DNA of 64,000 nucleotides from Ferrovibrio terrae. GTDB taxonomy: Bacteria > Pseudomonadota > Alphaproteobacteria > Ferrovibrionales > Ferrovibrionaceae. The notes below the pieces were generated by a model. That model saw only the letters and a program-made list of their open reading frames with translations, had not been told where the DNA came from and did not search any database. The position numbers and the translations under genes are program-made. Below, in pieces: positions 26,206 through 37,502 of the stretch. The DNA lies in assembly GCF_007197755.1 (NCBI RefSeq), contig NZ_CP041636.1:3384001-3448000 (forward strand), given 5' to 3'. Positions within the stretch are counted from its first letter, which is position 1; each line of letters starts with the position of its first letter.

Positions 26206-27575
26206 GCAGCCGCGGCGGTCGCTCCGTTGAGCCAGGTGGCCAGATCGCGCAGGGCACGGCGGCTCAGGCCGGGCTTGCGCTCGTTGCGCGGCACATCCGT
26301 GCCGAGCGGTGGAAACAGGCCGAAATTGACATTCATCGGCTGGAAATGTTTCGCATCTGCGCCGCCGGTGATGTGGGTATGCAGCGCGCCCAGTGCCGTG
26401 GTCGGCGGTGGCGCAGGTTGTTCGCTGCCCAGCCGCTGCGCAGCCGCCATGCGGCCGGCGAGAAGTCCGATCGCGGTGCTTTCGACATAACCCTCCACGC
26501 CAGTCACCTGGCCGGCAAAGCGCAGACTGGGCATGGCCTTCAGGCGCAATTGACTGTCGAGCAGCTTGGGAGAGTTGAGGAAGGTGTTGCGATGGATGCC
26601 GCCGAGCCGCGCGAACTGCGCATTCTCCAGGCCGGGGATCATGCGGAAGACGCGGGTCTGCTCGGCGTATTTCATCTTGGTCTGGAAGCCGACCATGTTG
26701 AACAGCGTGCCCAGCTTGTTGTCCTGGCGCAGTTGAACGACCGCATAGGGTTTGCGGCCAGTGCGCGGATCGGTCAGGCCGACCGGTTTCATCGGGCCGA
26801 AGGTTAGCGTGCGTGGGCCGCGCTCCGCCATCACCTCAATGGGCAGGCAGCCCTCGAAATAGGGCGTGTTCTTTTCCCAGTCCTTGAATTCTGTTTTCTC
26901 GGCCGCGAGCAGGGCTGCATGAAATTCAAGGTAATTCGGCTTCTCGAAGGGGCAGTTGATGTAATCCGCGCCTTCGCCCTGTTCGCCGGCGCCGCCAGGG
27001 CCCACCTTGTCGTAGCGCGACTGGAACCAGGCCTTGTCCATGTCGATACTGTCGCGATGCACGATGGGCGCGATCGCATCGAAGAAGGCGAGACTCTGCT
27101 CACCGGTCAATGCACGCACGGCATCCGCCAGCGGCGGTGAGGTGAGCGGGCCGGTTGCCACAATCACATTGTCCCATTCGGCGGGCGGCAGGCCAGCGAT
27201 TTCCTCGCGGCGCAGTTCGATCAGCGGGTGCGCTTCGATGACTTTCTGCACCTCGGCGGAAAAGACATCACGGTCGACCGCCAACGCGCCGCCGGCCGGC
27301 ACCTTGGCGACATCGGCTGCCCGCATGATCAGGGAGTCGCAGCGGCGCAGTTCCTCATGCAGCAGGCCGACGGCATTGCCTTCGGGATCGTCGGAGCGGA
27401 AGGAATTCGAGCAGACCAGTTCGGCCAGCCCTTCACCCTGATGCGCATCGGTCTTGCGCACGGGACGCATCTCGTGCAGCACCACGGGCACGCCGGCGCC
27501 GGCGATCTGCCAGGCGGCTTCCGAGCCGGCCAGACCGCCACCAATCACATGGATGGGTCGAATGTTCTCACTCAT
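26202..27575 (-). CDS. trmFO: Methylenetetrahydrofolate--tRNA-(uracil-5-)-methyltransferase TrmFO
   Basis: 457 aa. This flavoprotein makes ribothymidine-54 in the T loop of tRNAs using methylene-tetrahydrofolate. The FAD-binding start is '[17 protein letters not shown]' and the catalytic cysteine region is '[13 protein letters not shown]' (Cys55). '[14 protein letters not shown]' lies near the C-terminus, also typical. It is in a minus-strand group with uvrA, recX and a small lipoprotein gene. Confidence 0.96.
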   Translation of the reverse strand: MSENIRPIHVIGGGLAGSEAAWQIAGAGVPVVLHEMRPVRKTDAHQGEGLAELVCSNSFRSDDPEGNAVGLLHEELRRCDSLIMRAADVAKVPAGGALAVDRDVFSAEVQKVIEAHPLIELRREEIAGLPPAEWDNVIVATGPLTSPPLADAVRALTGEQSLAFFDAIAPIVHRDSIDMDKAWFQSRYDKVGPGGAGEQGEGADYINCPFEKPNYLEFHAALLAAEKTEFKDWEKNTPYFEGCLPIEVMAERGPRTLTFGPMKPVGLTDPRTGRKPYAVVQLRQDNKLGTLFNMVGFQTKMKYAEQTRVFRMIPGLENAQFARLGGIHRNTFLNSPKLLDSQLRLKAMPSLRFAGQVTGVEGYVESTAIGLLAGRMAAAQRLGSEQPAPPPTTALGALHTHITGGADAKHFQPMNVNFGLFPPLGTDVPRNERKPGLSRRALRDLATWLNGATAAAA

Positions 27576-27582
27576 TCAAAAC

Positions 27583-28107
27583 TCACTCTGTACCTGCTTG
27601 GGCAAGCGAAAGATCTTTCATCTTCTCTCGCGCTTCTGCGGGATTCACTTCGCTTACGTGAAACGAACGTTTCGTTCCACTGTCACCCGAAAGGATCGTG
27701 CTGAGTGCTTTTGTGCCCGGCGACAAAGTCTCAATCGTGGTGTAAGTCGCCTCAAAGAAGCGTTCTTCGCCCGGTTTCAGATTAAGACGGTAAGTGCCTG
27801 TGGTTATTATACCGCCGCCACCTTTTGCAAGGAACACGATGTCCCGGTCAGCCACAACATCGTGAATGTATACGCCAGCCTGACGAATAACATAGTATTT
27901 GCGATCATCGATGTACGTGATTGGGGCATAGAGGCTGCCATATTCAGCAGCCTGACGAAAAACATAAATACGCGCCTTGTCGGAAGCGATAGGCTTTACA
28001 CCTCCCGAGGCAACAACCTGGCTCATTTTCTGCCCACCGGCCTGGCAACCGGTCATCCAGACAAGAAGCGGAATAACAAGCCAACGCCACGAAGCTAATT
28101 TTCCCAT
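27583..28107 (-). CDS. Predicted lipoprotein with DUF2846-type domain
   Basis: 174 aa. Signal peptide with lipobox WMTGC at about residues 17-21, so it is likely lipid-anchored in the envelope. The mature part contains 'DKARIYVFRQAAEYGSLYAP' and a beta-rich domain with 'GTYRLNLKPGEERFFEATYT', as in DUF2846 proteins of unknown function. The first 13 bases overlap the end of recX. It is distinctly lower in GC than its neighbours, as seen in the local A/T content of 27600-28000. Confidence 0.75.
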   Translation of the reverse strand: MGKLASWRWLVIPLLVWMTGCQAGGQKMSQVVASGGVKPIASDKARIYVFRQAAEYGSLYAPITYIDDRKYYVIRQAGVYIHDVVADRDIVFLAKGGGGIITTGTYRLNLKPGEERFFEATYTTIETLSPGTKALSTILSGDSGTKRSFHVSEVNPAEAREKMKDLSLAQAGTE

Positions 28108-28688
28108 CCTTCCCCCTCGAGCAGCTTTTCTAAGTCAGCAATATCTTTTGAATTGAGAATCTTCATTGCCACGGCCTGACTGAAGCCGCGACGGGCGAGG
28201 GCGCCCAGATCCTTTTGCCGCATCTCGGCCCGCTGCGCCGGATCGCCGCGATACGGGCCCAATTTGCGCTTGCGGGCAAAAGCCGCCGCTGCAGGCAGGT
28301 CGGAAACCGGGGTTGCGGATTCAGCCGCCAGCCGCTCCAGCGCCGCATCGGCATCTTCCTTGCCGATACCTTTGACCGCAAGGGTCTGCCGGATGCGGCC
28401 CAACGATTTGCCCTCCGCGTACAGGCGTCGCACACGGCTGATTGCATAGGCCTGATCGTCCAGCAACCGGTTGCGCTGCAGTTTGGCGATTAACTCGGCA
28501 ACCCAGCCGATGGCTTCCTCTTTGGTCGGCGCGCCGTGTTCCCTGATCGAACTGCTGATCTTGCGATCCAGCACCCGGCGGAGATTCCCCGCCGAGCTGC
28601 TGTAGCGTTCCAGATAGAAGAGGGCTGCCTTTTCCAGATATCCCGGCGTGATCTTTTTCGGGACTTTCCTCTGGCGGCCGCCGGTCAT
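28095..28688 (-). CDS. recX: Regulatory protein RecX
   Basis: 197 aa, at the long end for RecX. The three-helix RecX repeats are visible: 'ALFYLERYSSSAGNLRRVLD', 'LLDDQAYAISRVRRLYAEGK' with 'IRQTLAVKGI', and 'KDLGALARRGFSQAVAMKIL'. RecX limits RecA filament growth. recA itself is not nearby; uvrA is two genes upstream, so DNA repair genes are grouped. The start ATG at 28688 is followed by a basic lead-in (MTGGRQRKVPKK). Confidence 0.88.
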   Translation of the reverse strand: MTGGRQRKVPKKITPGYLEKAALFYLERYSSSAGNLRRVLDRKISSSIREHGAPTKEEAIGWVAELIAKLQRNRLLDDQAYAISRVRRLYAEGKSLGRIRQTLAVKGIGKEDADAALERLAAESATPVSDLPAAAAFARKRKLGPYRGDPAQRAEMRQKDLGALARRGFSQAVAMKILNSKDIADLEKLLEGEGWEN

Positions 28689-28702
28689 GGAACGGGAGGC
28701 GT

Positions 28703-29107
28703 TCAGGCGCCCAGCTTGGCGATACCGGCGCGGGCGATGATCGCATCATCACTCGACTTCACGCCCGACACGCCAACACCGCCGATGCAGACACCGTCCA
28801 CGATGATCGGCTCACCGCCTTCCAGCAGTACCATATCCGGCACCGACAGGAACGCATTACGGCCGCCGCCGACGATATCTTCCAGCGCCTTGGTCGGCTT
28901 GCGCGAAAAGGCGGCTGCCTTGGCCTTGCCCTGGCTGATATAGGTCGACTGCGTCGGCGCGCCGTCCAGGCGCTGGAAATGCAGCAGGTGGCCGCCATCG
29001 TCGGTGATGGCGATGCTGACCTTCCAGTCGTTTTTGATAGCCTCGGCTTCGGCGCCGGCGGCAATGGCCTGAACATCGGCCAACGTCAGGGCTTTACGCG
29101 TGATCAT
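28703..29107 (-). CDS. GlcG/HbpS-family (heme-binding-like) protein
   Basis: 134 aa, full length for the GlcG/HbpS fold: 'LADVQAIAAGAEAEAIKNDW', 'VSIAITDDGGHLLHFQRLDG', 'KAKAAAFSRKPTKAL' and 'GGEPIIVDGVCIGGVGVSG'. Members bind heme in Streptomyces HbpS or accompany glycolate genes; the role here is unclear because neither context is present. It sits between uvrA and recX, 32 and 14 bases from them respectively. Confidence 0.88.
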   Translation of the reverse strand: MITRKALTLADVQAIAAGAEAEAIKNDWKVSIAITDDGGHLLHFQRLDGAPTQSTYISQGKAKAAAFSRKPTKALEDIVGGGRNAFLSVPDMVLLEGGEPIIVDGVCIGGVGVSGVKSSDDAIIARAGIAKLGA

Positions 29108-29139
29108 ACAAACTCCCCCTCAATCACTTCGGTTCGTGG

Positions 29140-32028
<2,889 letters not shown>

Positions 32029-32139
32029 GGGTAAAACGCCGTATCTGGGGGGCCGATTATTGCTCTTTTCGGGCCGGGCTTTCATTATACGCCCGACTCA
32101 TGATATAAGATCATCTCGTGAACGGATAGGGGTTAAGAT

Positions 32140-32646
32140 ATGGCTGGCAGCGTCAACAAGGTGATCCTGGTTGGTAATCTAGGGCGCGACCCCGAAATCC
32201 GCAGCATGCAGTCGGGCGAAGAGATCGCCCAGCTGTCGCTGGCGACGTCGGAAACCTGGAAAGACAAGGCTTCGGGTGAGCGCAAGGAGCGCACCGAATG
32301 GCACCGGGTCGTGATTTTCAACGAGAATCTGGTCAAGGTCGCCAAGTCCTACCTGAAAAAGGGCTCCAAGGTTTACATCGAAGGCTCCCTGCAGACCCGC
32401 AAATGGACAGACAAGGACGGCGCCGAAAAATACACCACCGAAGTGGTGTTGCAGCGCTTCCGTGGCGAACTGACCATGCTGGATGGCCGTGAAGGCGGCG
32501 GCGGATCATACGGCGGCGGCGGGGACGATTATGGCAGCAGTGGCGGCCCCGGTGGCGGTTCTGGCGGTGGTGGCCGCTCCTCTGGCAGTGGTGGTGGTGG
32601 TTCAGCCCCGCGCCGCGACGACATGGACGACGAGATTCCGTTCTGA
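32140..32646 (+). CDS. ssb: Single-stranded DNA-binding protein
   Basis: 168 aa. OB-fold domain over about residues 1-110 ('[16 protein letters not shown]', '[13 protein letters not shown]', '[20 protein letters not shown]'), then a glycine-rich flexible linker, then the acidic partner-binding tip DDMDDEIPF at the C-terminus. Located opposite uvrA, the usual pairing in alphaproteobacteria. Two candidate promoters (TTGCTC at 32060 and TTCATT at 32081 with TATAAG at 32104) lie in the gap. Confidence 0.97.
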   Translation: MAGSVNKVILVGNLGRDPEIRSMQSGEEIAQLSLATSETWKDKASGERKERTEWHRVVIFNENLVKVAKSYLKKGSKVYIEGSLQTRKWTDKDGAEKYTTEVVLQRFRGELTMLDGREGGGGSYGGGGDDYGSSGGPGGGSGGGGRSSGSGGGGSAPRRDDMDDEIPF

Positions 32647-32668
32647 TCTGTCTGGGCATCTCAACGCG

Positions 32669-32706
32669 AAAGGGCGCAGCCGCAAGGCCGCGCCCTTTTC
32701 ATTTTG
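32669..32706 (+). terminator. Rho-independent terminator of ssb
   Basis: AAAGGGCGC (32669-32677) pairs with GCGCCCTTT (32690-32698), with an inner GCC/GGC pairing; TTTTCATTTT follows. It also separates ssb from the convergent minus-strand group ending at 32722. Confidence 0.88.
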
Positions 32707-32721
32707 AGCCTCAGCGAGGCG

Positions 32722-33132
32722 TCAGCGTTTCAGGATCGAGGTCAGCAACACGCCCAGTCCGGCTGCGACGCCTATGCTGGCCAGCGGATGCTTGCGGGCC
32801 AGCGGTTCGATCTCGTCACGCAGCTTGTCGATTTCTTCTTGCAGGCCATGCTTGGGCCAATAGTTCCACACCAGCCCGGCGATAATGCCCAGGATGAGGA
32901 TGAAACCGATCAGCGTCGCGCCGGCTACAGCCGCGGCCCAGTGTGGCGCCATCGACGTGCCGTAGCCCAGGAAAAGCGCCCAGCCAAACAGGATGAAGCT
33001 GGCCGAGAGCGCGGCAAAGGCGATGATGCCCAGCACGGCAATGACGGCAAGGCGCCGTTTCTGCCGCTTGGATGCAGCCGCCTGCAACCCGCTCAGCAGC
33101 AAGCCGGGCAGCAGGGTCGCCATCGTGTTCAT
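32722..33132 (-). CDS. Small membrane protein, holin-like (DUF/phage-holin superfamily)
   Basis: 136 aa with two strong membrane helices ('LAVIAVLGIIAFAALSASFI' and 'AVAGATLIGFILILGIIAGL') and an amphipathic tail ending 'AAGLGVLLTSILKR', which resembles the membrane-embedded tail of the adjacent DUF883 protein. Such proteins are placed in phage-holin-like or YqjE-like families that accompany yqjD/elaB genes. It is unlikely to be a lytic holin: there is no phage gene nearby. Ends 2 bases before the DUF883 gene. Confidence 0.65.
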   Translation of the reverse strand: MNTMATLLPGLLLSGLQAAASKRQKRRLAVIAVLGIIAFAALSASFILFGWALFLGYGTSMAPHWAAAVAGATLIGFILILGIIAGLVWNYWPKHGLQEEIDKLRDEIEPLARKHPLASIGVAAGLGVLLTSILKR

Positions 33133-33134
33133 GC

Positions 33135-33455
33135 TTAGCGCTTCAGCAGAACGGTGAGCAGGGCGCCGGCGGCAAATGCGGCGAGCAGGCTGCCGGCCGG
33201 GTGCTCCTGAACGGTCTCCTCGATACGGTCGATCGCCTCGCGGCCGTGCTCCTTCAGGCTGCCGCCCAGTTCGACGATGCGGCTCTGCAGTTGTGCCAGT
33301 TCGGCTTCGGCCAGCGCGGTGCCTTCGGTCTTGGCACGCGTGACGAGGTCGCCGAGATCGCTGCCGAGTTCAAGTACCTGACTGCGCAGGTCTGCCAGTT
33401 CGGCTTCAGGGGTGCGGGCGCGGCGCCGGGTGCGGGTTGCTGCTGCGGTAGCCAT
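33135..33455 (-). CDS. DUF883 family (ElaB/YqjD-like) protein
   Basis: 106 aa. Basic N-terminus (RTRRRART), a long amphipathic helix ('AELAQLQSRIVELGGSLKEH') and a C-terminal membrane anchor 'PAGSLLAAFAAGALLTVLLKR', the usual order of YqjD/ElaB proteins, which tether ribosomes or the nucleoid to the inner membrane in E. coli stationary phase. The role here is inferred by family only. Together with the neighbouring holin-like gene it resembles the yqjD-yqjE pair. Confidence 0.8.
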   Translation of the reverse strand: MATAAATRTRRRARTPEAELADLRSQVLELGSDLGDLVTRAKTEGTALAEAELAQLQSRIVELGGSLKEHGREAIDRIEETVQEHPAGSLLAAFAAGALLTVLLKR

Positions 33456-33500
33456 GGGATGCTCCTATTTCTTTTTCGGGTTTCTGGGTTGGCGTCTGTG

Positions 33501-33779
33501 TTAGTGCTTGCTGGGCTTCGGCCTGGCGACGCCTTTGTCGGCCTCGGCCAGTTCATTCATCCAGGCTGCGACCTGGCGCTCGGCCTGGTCGGTGACGATG
33601 CCGTAGCGCTCCTGAATCTTGCCCACGAGCTGCTCGCGGCGGCCGGCAACGACATCGAGGTCATCATTGGTCAATTCGCCCCAGCGCTCCTGAATTTTGC
33701 CTGTGAACTGCTTCCAGTTCCCTTCGATCCGGTCCCAGGAGGGCATGGTGGCTTTGGCATTGGCGGTTACGCGGTCCAT
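33501..33779 (-). CDS. CsbD-family protein, cytoplasmic form
   Basis: 92 aa from the ATG at 33779, preceded by AAGGA; the frame continues upstream to 33842 but without a ribosome binding site. Contains two helix repeats of the CsbD type, 'WDRIEGNWKQFTGKIQERWG' and 'QERYGIVTDQAERQVAAW'. CsbD-like proteins are general-stress proteins of unknown biochemical role. It has no signal peptide, in contrast to its neighbour at 33815-34117. Confidence 0.85.
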   Translation of the reverse strand: MDRVTANAKATMPSWDRIEGNWKQFTGKIQERWGELTNDDLDVVAGRREQLVGKIQERYGIVTDQAERQVAAWMNELAEADKGVARPKPSKH

Positions 33780-33814
33780 TGGGGAGGTTCCTTTTTTTTG
33801 AGTTCTGGTAGGGG

Positions 33815-34117
33815 TCAGCGGACGGCCTGGGTTTTCTCCCATTCATCCACCTGCTTCTCGGCTTCCTTCTTGGCGACGCCGTAGCGTTCCTGGATCTTGC
33901 CGACCAGCTCCTGACGCTTGCCGTTGATCACGGTCACGTCGTCATCGGTCAGCTTGCCCCAACGCTGCTTCACCTTGCCGGCAAACTGGTTCCAGTTGCC
34001 CTCGACCTGGTCCCAGGTGCCACTGCTGGCGGCATAGGCGGACGGCGCCATGGTCATTGGGGCGGCGGCGGCGAGCAGGGCGAGAGCGGAAACGGCTGCG
34101 ATTGCGATCTTGCGCAT
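33815..34117 (-). CDS. CsbD-family protein with signal peptide
   Basis: 100 aa. Residues 1-29 form a signal peptide with cleavage expected after the AYA motif ('PSAYAASSG'), so this copy should be exported to the periplasm. The mature part repeats the CsbD pattern (WDQVEGNWNQFAGKVKQRWG and KIQERYGVAKKEAEKQV) and is recognisably paralogous to the downstream cytoplasmic copy. The start ATG at 34117 is preceded by AGGAG. The 35-base gap between the two contains a T-rich tract (33791-33800 read on the plus strand). Confidence 0.85.
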   Translation of the reverse strand: MRKIAIAAVSALALLAAAAPMTMAPSAYAASSGTWDQVEGNWNQFAGKVKQRWGKLTDDDVTVINGKRQELVGKIQERYGVAKKEAEKQVDEWEKTQAVR

Positions 34118-34293
34118 GGCGATACTCCTTCGTGGTGCTGGGAAGGTGCCAAATTAACCGTGAGCGGGTGCGAAAAGTTCCGCTTGGCAGGCCTTTGTCT
34201 GGCCAATGTCACGAGGCAAGTATCTGATTTGCAAGGGAATCGGGCGAGGGCAGTGCGCTGCCACAGGCGGTGTCCAAAGGCCGTGGCCGGACG

Positions 34294-35121
34294 TTATTTC
34301 TGCTGGTTTTCCAGTAGCTTGGCCTTATTCCAGGCCGCATCCATGGTGTCGAGGTCGCATTCCGCCAACTGTTTACCTTCTGAATTGAGAATGATTTCCA
34401 TATGACTGAATCTACGCTCAAATTTTCGATTTGCTGCTCGCAGCGAGGCTTCCGGATCGAGCTTCAGATGACGGGCCAGGTTGGCGACCACGAACAGAAA
34501 GTCGCCAAACTCTTCCTCAATGCGATCTGATCCACCAGATTCGATTTCAACCTCAAGCTCTTCGAGTTCCTCACGAATCTTTGCAAGAACAGGGCGTTTG
34601 TCCGGCCAGTCGAACCCGACCCGGGCGGCCCGGTTCTGCAGCTTCACGGCGCGTAGCAGCGCCGGAAGGCCCGGGGTGACGCCGGCCAGCACGGCCGACA
34701 GGCCATGATCGACGGCTGCCTCGGCCTTTGCGGCGCGCTCGGCGGCCTTGATGCTTTCCCAGTTCGCACTGACGGTCTCGGGATGATCGGCGTTCACATC
34801 ACCGAAGACATGCGGATGCCGGCGGACCATCTTGTCGGCGATCCCGGCGGCGACGTCCGGGAAGGCGAAATGGCCGGCTTCCTCGGCCATGCGGGCATGG
34901 AACACGACCTGCAGCAGCAGGTCGCCGAGCTCATCCTTGAGCGCCGGCAGGTCGTTGCGCGCAATGGCGTCTTCGACCTCGTAGGCTTCCTCGATGGTGT
35001 AGGGCGCGATGGTCGCGAAACTCTGCTCGAGATCCCAGGGGCAGCCACCATCCGGGTCGCGTAGCCGCGCCATGATGCGCAGCAGTTCGGCCAGGCTGGT
35101 GAGATCATGGGAAGCTGTCAT
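34294..35121 (-). CDS. mazG: Nucleoside triphosphate pyrophosphohydrolase MazG
   Basis: 275 aa with tandem MazG domains. The first includes 'DPDGGCPWDLEQSF', 'YTIEEAYEVEDAI' and 'LKDELGDLLLQVVFHARMAE'; the second includes 'KIREELEELEVEI' and 'EEFGDFLFVVANLARHL'. The EExxE/ExxD metal motifs are present in both. MazG hydrolyses NTPs, and in E. coli lowers ppGpp. The gap 34118-34293 on its 3' side holds no gene. On its 5' side lies a 280-base AT-rich gap before the RTX gene. Confidence 0.94.
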   Translation of the reverse strand: MTASHDLTSLAELLRIMARLRDPDGGCPWDLEQSFATIAPYTIEEAYEVEDAIARNDLPALKDELGDLLLQVVFHARMAEEAGHFAFPDVAAGIADKMVRRHPHVFGDVNADHPETVSANWESIKAAERAAKAEAAVDHGLSAVLAGVTPGLPALLRAVKLQNRAARVGFDWPDKRPVLAKIREELEELEVEIESGGSDRIEEEFGDFLFVVANLARHLKLDPEASLRAANRKFERRFSHMEIILNSEGKQLAECDLDTMDAAWNKAKLLENQQK

Positions 35122-35288
35122 GGCGGCCTAGGTGCGTCTGGATAAGAATCAGATGTTTTCATCCTGCAGGAATCACGGCTGCCTTGCCATCGCCGCCAAA
35201 AACGAGCCTCTGCTTCCGACAAGGCCTCATTGAATACGGGACAAGCTGTCGAGTCTGCTCCTTCTAAGGATGTGAATATTTTCGCCAC

Positions 35289-35308
35289 AATACTCCTTTA
35301 AGGGTATT
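35289..35308. promoter_or_regulatory. Imperfect inverted repeat in the RTX leader
   Basis: AATACTC at 35289-35295 and GGGTATT at 35302-35308 form an imperfect dyad (one G-U pair) about 95 bases before the RTX start, in an AT-rich stretch. TTGACA at 35337-35342 is a possible -35 element but has no good -10 partner. The remaining 35122-35288 holds nothing I can identify. Confidence 0.3.
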
Positions 35309-35401
35309 CTAATTATATTAATTACACTTATTGCGATTGACAGTTTTTCTCCGGTTGTGGAAATGTCGCCAGCAACTGATAGCGATTCCGGAGGGGAAAA
35401 G

Positions 35402-37372
35402 ATGGCTGTTATCACTGGCGATGCCACAGATAACGTTTTGAATGGTACGGCCGCTGCCGATCAGATTTACGGCCTTAATGGCAATGACACCCTCACCGGC
35501 GGCAATGGCATCGACCTGCTTGATGGTGGCGATGGCGATGACAGCCTCTATGGCGGCAATCAGAACGACACGCTCAATGGCGGGAATGGCATCGACACCG
35601 CCGTGTTTGAGAAACCGATCGGTCGCTATCGGATCACCTACAATAACGGCGTCATCACGGTTGATGCGCAAAGTGGCTACGAAGATGTCGACACGCTGAC
35701 CGGCATGGAGAAGCTGAAGTTCAACGGTCTGGTCTATGACTTTACCGGCTGGACGGGCGGCCCGTTGCCGGAACCGACAATGCCAGCGGGAACCGTGTAT
35801 GGCACGGAAGGCCACGAGACGCTGACCGGGACCGGCGGCGTTGACTATCTACACGGCCTTGGCGGCGACGATGTTATGATCGGCGGCGCCGGCGGCGATA
35901 TTCTGGTCGGCGGCAGCGGCAATGACACGGCGAGCTATGCCGGTTCATCTGCCGGCGTCACGGTCAGCCTGGAGACAGGGCTTGGCTTCTATGGCGATGC
36001 CGCAAACGATGTACTGCATGGTTTTGAAAACCTGCAGGGATCCAGTTTCAACGACACACTGACCGGCAATGGCGGCGACAACATTTTCATCTCCAGTGGT
36101 GGTGTCGACGATATCACCGGAGGAGCCGGTGTCGATTGGGTCGACTACAGCGATATCGTGAAGCCTGCCGGTATGACCGGCATGTTTTTCCAGAGGGGCA
36201 CGCCCACGAATATTGCTTCCTATTTTTACAACGCATCAATCAATCCGTTTAAGGATACATTGCGCCAGGTAGAGGGTGTCCGCGGTTCGGCTTACGACGA
36301 TGTTTACATGAACATTCTCACCTCTGACGACATGTTTGAAGGCGGCGCCGGAGCGGACATCTTCGATGGCAGAGGCGGGAATGACACGCTGGTTTACACG
36401 CATTCCGCCGCGGGTGTGAATGTCAATCTGGCAACAGGTGCTGCCAGCGGCGGCGATGCAACCGGCGACCAGTTCACTGGCAGCTACGTATGGCGCGGGA
36501 CTACGCGAAACCTCGCAGGTGCAACCAATCTCTCAGGCTCTGAGCATGCCGACACGCTGACCGGCAGCAGCGTTGCCAATGTGCTGCGTGGTGCCGATGG
36601 CGACGATACCCTGCGTGGCGATGGCGGCAACGACACCCTGGATGGCGGAGCCGGTGTTGATATCGCGGTTTATGCCCTGTCGCTGAACAACTACACGATC
36701 AGTTACAACAGCGGAGCCATCACGGTCGCTGCCAACATTGGCACCGAGGGCACCGATACACTGACCGGTATCGAGAAGCTGCTCTTTGCTAATGGCACCC
36801 TCGATCTTACAGAGTGGACAGGCGGGCCTCTGCCGCCGCTGCTCGGGCCGAACGACATCATGGGCAGCAGCGGTGATAACGTCTTGACGGGAACCGCGGC
36901 CGGCCAGTCGATCTACGGGATGGCCGGCAATGATTCCATTAGCGGTGCCGGCGGGAATGACGTTCTGACCGGCGGAGACGGCAGTGACACTTATCTGGTC
37001 GCACGCGGTGATGGTGTCGACGATATCGTGCAGGCCGGCATAACCGATGCAGCCGGCACCACCGATGCTGTCCTGTTCGGAAGTGGTGTGTCCTACGACC
37101 AGCTCTGGTTCCGACAGGTCGGCAACGACCTGCGGATCGATGTGATCGGCGAGAGCGCCAGCAGCGTGCTGCTGAAGAGCTGGTATACCGACAGCACCCG
37201 TCGGGTCGACAGCATCCAGACTACGGATGGCAGTCACAGCCTTTCGGCAGCCAATGTGCAGGCACTGGTTGACGCCATGGCGACCTACACCCAGCCGGGA
37301 ACCGGCGACTTCACGCTGTCGCCCCAGCTGGCGAGCGATCTTGCCCCGGTGTTTGCCACAACCTGGGCCTAG
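35402..37372 (+). CDS. RTX-type calcium-binding protein, type I secretion substrate
   Basis: 656 aa from the ATG at 35402, which sits just after GGAGGGG; the frame continues upstream to a GTG at 35357 without a ribosome binding site. RTX nonapeptides (GGxGxDxLx) occur in four clusters (about residues 25-65, 135-175, 310-330, 385-420, 495-530). No cysteine occurs. Residues 530-620 resemble the haemolysin-type calcium-binding related domain. A 58-residue module (65-122 and 420-477), each ending WTGGPLP, is duplicated. No enzymatic motif is recognised. Export through the adjacent HlyB/HlyD-type pair is inferred; TolC is not in the window. Confidence 0.93.
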   Translation: MAVITGDATDNVLNGTAAADQIYGLNGNDTLTGGNGIDLLDGGDGDDSLYGGNQNDTLNGGNGIDTAVFEKPIGRYRITYNNGVITVDAQSGYEDVDTLTGMEKLKFNGLVYDFTGWTGGPLPEPTMPAGTVYGTEGHETLTGTGGVDYLHGLGGDDVMIGGAGGDILVGGSGNDTASYAGSSAGVTVSLETGLGFYGDAANDVLHGFENLQGSSFNDTLTGNGGDNIFISSGGVDDITGGAGVDWVDYSDIVKPAGMTGMFFQRGTPTNIASYFYNASINPFKDTLRQVEGVRGSAYDDVYMNILTSDDMFEGGAGADIFDGRGGNDTLVYTHSAAGVNVNLATGAASGGDATGDQFTGSYVWRGTTRNLAGATNLSGSEHADTLTGSSVANVLRGADGDDTLRGDGGNDTLDGGAGVDIAVYALSLNNYTISYNSGAITVAANIGTEGTDTLTGIEKLLFANGTLDLTEWTGGPLPPLLGPNDIMGSSGDNVLTGTAAGQSIYGMAGNDSISGAGGNDVLTGGDGSDTYLVARGDGVDDIVQAGITDAAGTTDAVLFGSGVSYDQLWFRQVGNDLRIDVIGESASSVLLKSWYTDSTRRVDSIQTTDGSHSLSAANVQALVDAMATYTQPGTGDFTLSPQLASDLAPVFATTWA

Positions 37373-37502
37373 AAAGCCGCTCCCCAGAATTGATGTCTGC
37401 CCCAGCCCTGACTGCAACGGCATTCCAGTTCTCCGCAACTAGCCCTATAGTTGCTACAGTGGATTGATCCCCCCAGAATGGGGGGAGGTGTGGGGGATTT
37501 CG

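Noticed and set aside
32029-32139. LexA (SOS) box between uvrA and ssb
   Set aside because: Neither GAAC-N7-GAAC nor GTTC-N7-GTTC is present; a lone GAAC near 32118 lacks its partner.
32722-33132. Phage holin
   Set aside because: Though holin-like by topology, it sits beside DUF883/CsbD genes with no phage lysis gene; a YqjE-like role is more plausible.
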